DNA of 35,754 nucleotides from Reyranella sp. (lineage in GTDB: Bacteria > Pseudomonadota > Alphaproteobacteria > Reyranellales > Reyranellaceae), in assembly GCA_019745575.1 (NCBI GenBank), contig JAIETA010000270.1:1-35754 (forward strand), in the 5' to 3' direction. The number at the start of each line of letters is the position of its first letter. Position 1 is the stretch's first letter. The notes below the pieces were generated by a model. It had not been told where the DNA came from, did not search any database, and saw only the letters and a program-made list of their open reading frames with translations. This document shows positions 31,265 to 35,754 of the stretch, one piece after another. The position numbers and the translations under genes were made by a program.

Positions 31265-31267
31265 TAG

Positions 31268-32473
31268 ATGACCAGCGAATTGCTGAACTCCCGGGAGGCG
31301 GCGCGGCGGCTGGGCGTGTCGGCGGCGACGCTCTACGCCTATGTCAGCCGCGGCCTGCTGCGCTCCGAAGCGGTCGCGGGGCGCCGCGACCGGCGCTACC
31401 GCGCCGAAGAGGTCGAGCGCCTGAAGCGCCGCCGCGATGTCGGGCGCAAGGCCGAGTCGATCGCCACCCACGCCCTGGACTTCGGCACGCCGGTGCTCGA
31501 GTCGGCCCTGACGCTGATCGAGAGCGGCCGCCTCTACTACCGCGGCAGCGATGCCGCCGGGTTGGCGCGCACAGCGACGCTGGAAGACGTGGCCCGCCTG
31601 CTGTGGAATTGCGACGACAGGCCCTTCGCCGCCGACAACCTTCCGCCGCTCACCACGGCCCTGCGCCGCGCCTGGATCGCCGCGGCCACCCTGTCGTCGC
31701 CCGATCGCTGCCTCGTCCTGCTGCCGGCGGCAGCGGCGCTCGATCACCCGAGCTGGGTCGAGGATCGCGCCGCCATGCTGGAGACCGCGGTCCGGGTGCT
31801 GCGCCTGCTGACGGCTGCGGTGACCGCGCGCCCGCTCTCGATCCTGCCCGTGCACGAGCAACTCGCGACGGCGTGGCGTGTGCCGCCGGATCGCGCGCCT
31901 GTGCTGCGGGCGGTGCTGGTACTTCTGGCCGACCATGAATTCAACGCCTCGGCTTTCGCGGCCCGCGTGGTGGCCTCGACCGGGGCCAATCTCTACGGTG
32001 CCACCATGGCGGGCCTCGCCGCACTGAATGGTCCGCGACATGGCGGGGCGACACGCCGGGTCGCGGCGATGTTCGACGACCTCAAGGGCAGCACGGACCT
32101 CGATGCCGACCTCGGCCGGATGCTGCGCGCCCGCGTCTACATTCCAGGCTTCGGCCACCCGCTCTATCCCGACGGCGACATCAGGGCGGTCACGCTGATG
32201 GCCATGCTGCGCGAGACGATGCCGGACTCGCCGGAACTGGCGCTCGCCGAGCGGCTGGCGGCGGCGGTCGAGCGGCTGATCGACCGCAAGGCCAATGTCG
32301 ATTTCACCAATGTGGCGGTCGAGCGCGCGCTCGGTCTGCCCAAGGATTCGGCGCTGGCGCTGTTCCTGCTCGGCCGTACCGTCGGCTGGATCGCCCACGC
32401 CCTGGAGCAGGCTGCTCACGGTGCATTGATCCGACCGCGCGCACGCTATACAGGTCCGCGACCCGCAAGCTGA
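31268..32473 (+). CDS. Citrate-synthase-like protein with N-terminal MerR-type helix-turn-helix
   Basis: 401 residues. Residues ~6-60 form a MerR-like DNA-binding domain: NSREAARRLGVSAATLYAYVSRGLLRSE, then RRDRRYRAEEVERLKRRRD. From about residue 75 (ALDFGTPVLESALTLIESGRLYYRG) the protein follows the citrate synthase fold to the end. Catalytic-type residues are kept: H258 in NGPRHGGATR, H297 in GFGHPLYPDG and D345 in NVDFTNVAV, plus LIRPRARYTGPRP at the end. It may be an active enzyme, a DNA-bound sensor of oxaloacetate or acyl-CoA, or both. The ATG at 31268 follows an in-frame TAG directly and is needed to keep the HTH. It is divergent from a stand-alone citrate synthase across an AT-rich palindrome. 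Confidence 0.93.
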   Translation: MTSELLNSREAARRLGVSAATLYAYVSRGLLRSEAVAGRRDRRYRAEEVERLKRRRDVGRKAESIATHALDFGTPVLESALTLIESGRLYYRGSDAAGLARTATLEDVARLLWNCDDRPFAADNLPPLTTALRRAWIAAATLSSPDRCLVLLPAAAALDHPSWVEDRAAMLETAVRVLRLLTAAVTARPLSILPVHEQLATAWRVPPDRAPVLRAVLVLLADHEFNASAFAARVVASTGANLYGATMAGLAALNGPRHGGATRRVAAMFDDLKGSTDLDADLGRMLRARVYIPGFGHPLYPDGDIRAVTLMAMLRETMPDSPELALAERLAAAVERLIDRKANVDFTNVAVERALGLPKDSALALFLLGRTVGWIAHALEQAAHGALIRPRARYTGPRPAS

Positions 32474-32482
32474 GGCCGTGCC

Positions 32483-33055
32483 GTGACCGACGCCCTGATC
32501 GTCATCGACATGCAACAGGCCGCGTTTATCGATGCGCCACCGAAGCACGACGCGACCGGCCTGGTAAGCCGCCTCATCCGGTTGGCCGATGCGGTGCGCG
32601 GCCGCGATGGCGCCGTCGTCTTCATCCAGCACGACGGGCCGCCGGGCGATCCGTTCCATCCCGACCAGCCGGGCTGGAGGCTGATCGACGAACTCTCGCC
32701 ACATCCCGCCGACACCGTCATCCGCAAGACATCCTGCGATGCCTTCCTGAACACCTCGCTCGACGATTTCCTGCGTGCCCGCGCCGTCGACCGGCTGATC
32801 GTCACCGGCTGGGCGACCGACTACTGCGTCGATACAACAGTGCGCAGCGCGCTTGCGCGCGGCTATCCGACGGTCGTGCCTTCCGACGGGCACACCGCGG
32901 CCGACCGGCCTCATCTGCCGGCCGTGAAAATCATCGAACATCACAACGCGATCTGGGCGGATTTCATCGCCCCCGGCGGGCCAGCCGTCGTGTGTTCCTG
33001 CGCCGACGTTATCCACCAAAACGCCGCCTTGCCCGACCGGCACGCGCGTGCTTAA
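32483..33055 (+). CDS. Isochorismatase-family cysteine hydrolase
   Basis: 190 residues from the GTG at 32483, 9 bases after the previous stop. The catalytic triad of the family is present: Asp in ALIVIDMQQAAF (D9 region), Lys in TVIRKTSCDAFLN and Cys in GWATDYCVDTTVRSALARGY. The TxxCV neighbourhood and PSDGHTAADRPHL fit nicotinamidase-like or other amide hydrolases of the group. It is cytoplasmic. The usual substrates are small amides (nicotinamide, ureidoacrylate, carbamoyl compounds), but the sequence does not decide. It lies between the HTH-citrate synthase gene and pyrB and may share the transcript of the former. Confidence 0.92.
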   Translation: MTDALIVIDMQQAAFIDAPPKHDATGLVSRLIRLADAVRGRDGAVVFIQHDGPPGDPFHPDQPGWRLIDELSPHPADTVIRKTSCDAFLNTSLDDFLRARAVDRLIVTGWATDYCVDTTVRSALARGYPTVVPSDGHTAADRPHLPAVKIIEHHNAIWADFIAPGGPAVVCSCADVIHQNAALPDRHARA

Positions 33056-33067
33056 CGTCGCGCTTTA

Positions 33068-34036
33068 GTGACAAAGAAACGCATGGGCCTGCCGAGGCTG
33101 CCCCACCTCCTCGGCATCGAAGGACTCGCTCCCGAGACCATTTCGGGATTGCTCGACCTTTCGCAAAACTACATCGACCAGAACCGATCGATCGACAAGC
33201 GGCGCGACATGCTGGCCGGCCGCACCGTCATCAACCTGTTCTTCGAGAACTCGACGCGCACGCGGACGAGCTTCGAGGTGGCCGCCAAGCGGCTGGGCGC
33301 CGACGTCATCAACATGGACGTCGCGACCTCGTCAGTCCGCAAGGGTGAGACCCTGCTCGACACGGCGATGACGCTGAACGCCATGCGGCCCGACGCCATC
33401 GTCGTGCGCCACCACGAATCCGGTGCGGTGAACCTCTTGTCGCAGAAGGTCAACTGCGCCGTCATCAACGCCGGCGACGGCCAGCACGAGCACCCGACCC
33501 AGGCGCTGCTGGACGCGCTCACCATCAGGCGCCGGCGCGGCAGCTTGGAGGGCCTGCTGGTGGCGATCTGCGGCGACATCATGCACAGCCGGGTGGCGCG
33601 CTCGAACATCCACCTGCTGCAGATCATGGGCGCGCGCGTGCGCGTGGTCGGCCCGCCCACGCTGATGCCGACCGACATCGAGAAGATGGGCGTGGAAGTT
33701 CACTACAGCATGAAGAGTGGCCTAAAAGACGTCGACATCGTCATGATGCTGCGCCTGCAGACGGAGCGCATGCAGGGCTCGTTCGTGCCGTCGATCAGCG
33801 AGTACTTCCATTTCTTCGGCCTCGACCACGAGAAGCTGAAGTTCGCCAAGCCCGATGCGCTGATCATGCATCCCGGCCCGATGAACCGTGGCGTCGAGAT
33901 CGACTCGGAAGTGGCCGACGACCTCGACCGCAGCGTCATCCATGAGCAGGTCGAGATGGGCGTGGCGGTGCGCATGGCCTGCCTGGAGGCGCTGATCGGC
34001 GGCCGGCGCAACGCACTGGCGGGAGCCGCTGCGTGA
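33068..34036 (+). CDS. pyrB: Aspartate carbamoyltransferase catalytic chain
   Basis: 322 residues from the GTG at 33068 (an ATG at 33083 is possible; neither has a clear ribosome binding site). The carbamoyl-phosphate motif is [15 protein letters not shown]. Other ligands are in [38 protein letters not shown] and [15 protein letters not shown]. The enzyme makes carbamoyl-aspartate in pyrimidine synthesis. Length fits the class without a PyrI regulatory chain, which in many bacteria forms a complex with a PyrC-like partner. Its stop overlaps the start of the pyrC-like gene by 4 bases (GTGA), consistent with a tight PyrB-PyrC complex. Confidence 0.98.
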   Translation: MTKKRMGLPRLPHLLGIEGLAPETISGLLDLSQNYIDQNRSIDKRRDMLAGRTVINLFFENSTRTRTSFEVAAKRLGADVINMDVATSSVRKGETLLDTAMTLNAMRPDAIVVRHHESGAVNLLSQKVNCAVINAGDGQHEHPTQALLDALTIRRRRGSLEGLLVAICGDIMHSRVARSNIHLLQIMGARVRVVGPPTLMPTDIEKMGVEVHYSMKSGLKDVDIVMMLRLQTERMQGSFVPSISEYFHFFGLDHEKLKFAKPDALIMHPGPMNRGVEIDSEVADDLDRSVIHEQVEMGVAVRMACLEALIGGRRNALAGAAA

Positions 34037-35379
34037 GCGGCGACATCTTCAAGACAGCGCCGCCGCACGCCGGATCGACCGCCTACATCAACGCCCGCAT
34101 CGTCGATCCCACCGCCGGTACTGAATATCGCGGCGCGGTCCTGATCAGCGACGGCAAGATCGCCGACTTCGGCCCCAGCCTGTTCGCCTCGGGTGCGCCC
34201 TACGGCATCGAGTCGGTCGACTGCCACGGCCTCCATCTGGCGCCCGGCCTGGTCGACACGCGCGTCCATACCGGCGAGCCCGGCGAAGAGCACAAGGAAA
34301 CCCTGGAAAGCGCCGGCTCGGCTGCGGCGGCCGGCGGCATCACCTCGCTGGTGCTGCTGCCCGACAACGAGCCGCCGTTCGACGACGCCTCGCTGATCGA
34401 GTTCGTGGCCCGCCGCGCCCGCCTGATCAAGCTGGTCAATATGTATGCCTACGGCGCGCTGACGGTGGGCCTCGAAGGCAAGGAGCTGGCCGAGATCGGG
34501 TTGCTCGCCGAGGCCGGCGCGGTGGCCTTCACCGACGCCGACCACGCCGTCGCCAGTGCCCAGGTGATGCGGCGCGCGCTCTACTACTGCAAGGCGTTCG
34601 ACGCTCTGATCGTCCATCTGCCGCAAGAGCCGACCCTGTCGGGCGGCCACATGACCAGCGGCGAGATGGCGACGCGGCTCGGTCTGGCGGGCAATCCGCC
34701 GCTCGCCGAGGTCATGATGGTCGAGCGCGATATCCGCCTTGCCGAGATGACCGGCGGACGCCTGCACCTCGCCAAGATCTCGACCGCCGAGGCGATCGCT
34801 GCCATCGCCGCCGCCAAGGCGCGCGGCTTGAAGATCACCTGCGACACCGCGGCGCCCTACTTCGCGATGAACGATCTAGCCGTCGGCGATTACCGCACCT
34901 TCGGCAAGCTGGTGCCGCCGCTACGCGCCGAGAAGGATCGCATGGCCGTCGTCGAGGGGCTGAAGAGCGGCACGATCGACGCGATCGTCTCCGACCACCG
35001 GCCGCAGGACCAGGACAGCAAGCGCGTGCCCTTCGCCCAGGCGCTGCCGGGCGGCATCGGGCTGGAGACGCTGCTGCCGATCTCGCTCGAGCTGGTACAC
35101 AATGGCCACCTCACCCTGCCGCAGCTCTTTCAGCGACTGTCGAGCACGCCGGCGCGACTGTTCGGCCTGCCCGGCGGGCGGCTGGCCAAAGGGGCACCTG
35201 CCGATCTGGTGCTGTTCGACGCCGACTATGCCTGGAAGATCGAGCGCGCCGACCTGTGGAGCAAGACCAAGAACACGCCGTTCGACGAGCGCCCCGTGCA
35301 GGGCCGCGTCATGGCGACCATCGTCGGCGGCCGCACGATCTACCGCGACGACCGCTTTGCCGCCGCCGCCGCGGCCTGA
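34033..35379 (+). CDS. pyrC: Dihydroorotase-like protein with incomplete metal site (PyrC/PyrX type)
   Basis: 448 residues from the GTG at 34033, overlapping pyrB by 4 bases. It follows type I dihydroorotases over its length: [80 protein letters not shown] and [12 protein letters not shown]. Several metal ligands are missing. The HxH pair reads R77-V-H79, and the HxST histidine is K248 (LAKISTAEA). H195 and D321 remain. Pseudomonas PyrC' proteins, inactive partners that hold PyrB dodecamers together, lack ligands in a similar way, and other alphaproteobacterial PyrC proteins I recall also do. It is probably a structural partner, with an active dihydroorotase elsewhere in the genome. The gene symbol is given by homology. 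Confidence 0.92.
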   Translation: MSGDIFKTAPPHAGSTAYINARIVDPTAGTEYRGAVLISDGKIADFGPSLFASGAPYGIESVDCHGLHLAPGLVDTRVHTGEPGEEHKETLESAGSAAAAGGITSLVLLPDNEPPFDDASLIEFVARRARLIKLVNMYAYGALTVGLEGKELAEIGLLAEAGAVAFTDADHAVASAQVMRRALYYCKAFDALIVHLPQEPTLSGGHMTSGEMATRLGLAGNPPLAEVMMVERDIRLAEMTGGRLHLAKISTAEAIAAIAAAKARGLKITCDTAAPYFAMNDLAVGDYRTFGKLVPPLRAEKDRMAVVEGLKSGTIDAIVSDHRPQDQDSKRVPFAQALPGGIGLETLLPISLELVHNGHLTLPQLFQRLSSTPARLFGLPGGRLAKGAPADLVLFDADYAWKIERADLWSKTKNTPFDERPVQGRVMATIVGGRTIYRDDRFAAAAAA

Positions 35380-35454
35380 CCGCCGAATTGCCGCCTCGAA
35401 ACCGCCACTTCGTCTGGTATGGTCGCTGCAGTTCCACAAACCAGGGCACCGACG

Positions 35455-35754
35455 ATGCTTCGACAGTCCGTAATTCTCGGCGTGGCCACGGTGGCGTTGG
35501 CCGGTGTCGGCCACGCACAGCAGCGCACGCCGTCGCGTGACGATCTGCTCGACGCGCTCACCCGGCACATCCAGATCTGCGCCGAATTGACCGGCAACGA
35601 GGCGCGCCTTGCCTGCTACGACCGTCTGCAGACCCAGGTCGGCGGCGTCCAGAGTGCTCCGCCCGCCGCGGCGGTGGCCCCGACACCGCTGCGGCCCGGC
35701 CCGGCGCCCGCGGCAACGCCACCCACGACGACCGGCGGCTCGGCGATCACCGCC
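35455..35754 (+). CDS. Secreted protein, N-terminal part (cut by window edge)
   Basis: An open frame from the ATG at 35455 runs to the window end without a stop (100 codons). Residues 1-22 form a signal peptide (VILGVATVALAGVGHAQ). The mature start contains ICAELTGNEARLACYDRLQ, a Cys-x(11-12)-Cys arrangement with RLACYDxL, common in small exported proteins of proteobacteria whose function is unknown. A Pro/Ala/Thr-rich stretch follows. The rest of the protein lies outside the window, so no function can be assigned. The 75-base gap after pyrC suggests a separate promoter. Confidence 0.75.
   Translation, partial: MLRQSVILGVATVALAGVGHAQQRTPSRDDLLDALTRHIQICAELTGNEARLACYDRLQTQVGGVQSAPPAAAVAPTPLRPGPAPAATPPTTTGGSAITA

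Larger units (their letters stand above)
31223..31266. promoter_or_regulatory. AT-rich operator island between two citrate synthase genes
   Basis: About 44 bases that are almost free of G and C, in a GC-rich genome. It contains a perfect 20-bp palindrome ATTATATTGATCAATATAAT (31245-31264). A related odd palindrome ATTGTCAAT is at 31232-31240, and an ACAAT/ATTGT inverted repeat at 31224-31236. The shared core ATTG-N0-2-CAAT appears at both sites. Such paired sites over divergent promoters are typical for a regulator that represses itself and its neighbour. The likely binder is the MerR-like HTH protein encoded from 31268. Confidence 0.75.

Noticed and set aside
31145-33043. Long minus-strand frame opposite the HTH-citrate synthase and isochorismatase genes
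   Set aside because: Crosses the AT-rich operator island and two real genes; motif-free.
1-35754. Phage, transposon, CRISPR, rRNA or tRNA content
   Set aside because: I saw no integrase, transposase, regularly spaced repeats, or tRNA/rRNA sequence on either strand.

Overview
The window is about 35.7 kb of dense, GC-rich (roughly two thirds G+C by eye) bacterial chromosome. It has 41 protein-coding genes, two of them cut by the window edges, and no rRNA, tRNA, CRISPR array, insertion sequence or phage gene that I can see. The longest stretch without a gene is about 166 bases (3945-4110). It holds one weak stem-loop and nothing else I recognise. The protein families suggest an alphaproteobacterium of the Rhizobiales/Rhodospirillales kind. 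Pointers are a pyrB-pyrC pair whose dihydroorotase is of the metal-ligand-poor type, gatCA upstream of gatB, ruvX nearby, Tat-exported Bug-type binding proteins, DUF2076 and DUF1993 proteins, and many glutathione S-transferase, VOC and Rieske proteins. I cannot fix the genus; a Reyranella-like soil or freshwater organism is a guess.

Layout. 1-3944: a DUF2076 protein (cut), a Nu-class-like GST, a DUF1993 protein, an aspartate/glutamate racemase-family protein, and a small ABM-like protein divergent from a WYL regulator, with a perfect inverted repeat between them. 4111-8874: a class C beta-lactamase-fold serine hydrolase and a Tat-exported cyclase-family protein (-). Divergent from these are a CobW/COG0523 metal GTPase translationally coupled to a small secreted cysteine protein, followed by a second GST (-). 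8974-12160: two VOC proteins, an AHL-lactonase-like metallohydrolase and a secreted propeller-like protein. 12162-20478: gatB at one end and gatC-gatA at the other, separated by a catabolic-looking cassette of Bug binding protein, TetR regulator, Rieske oxygenase, dienelactone-hydrolase-like enzyme and a second Bug binding protein. 20556-24397: a CPA1 cation/proton antiporter with a C-terminal cyclic-nucleotide-binding domain, then an alpha/beta hydrolase overlapping ruvX.

24394-27417 (-): three overlapping genes for exported proteins (metal-dependent hydrolase, small YtkA/FixH-like protein, di-heme MauG/peroxidase-like cytochrome), preceded by a TIGR02466-type 2-oxoglutarate oxygenase. 27453-30055 (+): a PhyH-type oxygenase followed by an unusual YceI - cytochrome b561 - YceI gene set. 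30090-32473: a citrate/methylcitrate synthase divergent from a second citrate-synthase-like protein carrying an N-terminal MerR-like helix-turn-helix. The 83-bp gap between them contains a striking AT-rich palindrome overlapping two promoter-like sequences. 32483-35379: an isochorismatase-family hydrolase, then pyrB and the overlapping pyrC-like gene. 35455-end: start of a secreted protein.

The most interesting candidate is the divergent citrate synthase / HTH-citrate-synthase pair. It looks like an enzyme-derived metabolite sensor sitting on its own operator next to a working paralogue. Other points worth a look are the degenerate dihydroorotase, the YceI-b561-YceI operon, the overlapping exported cytochrome operon, and the accessory cassette between gatA and gatB.
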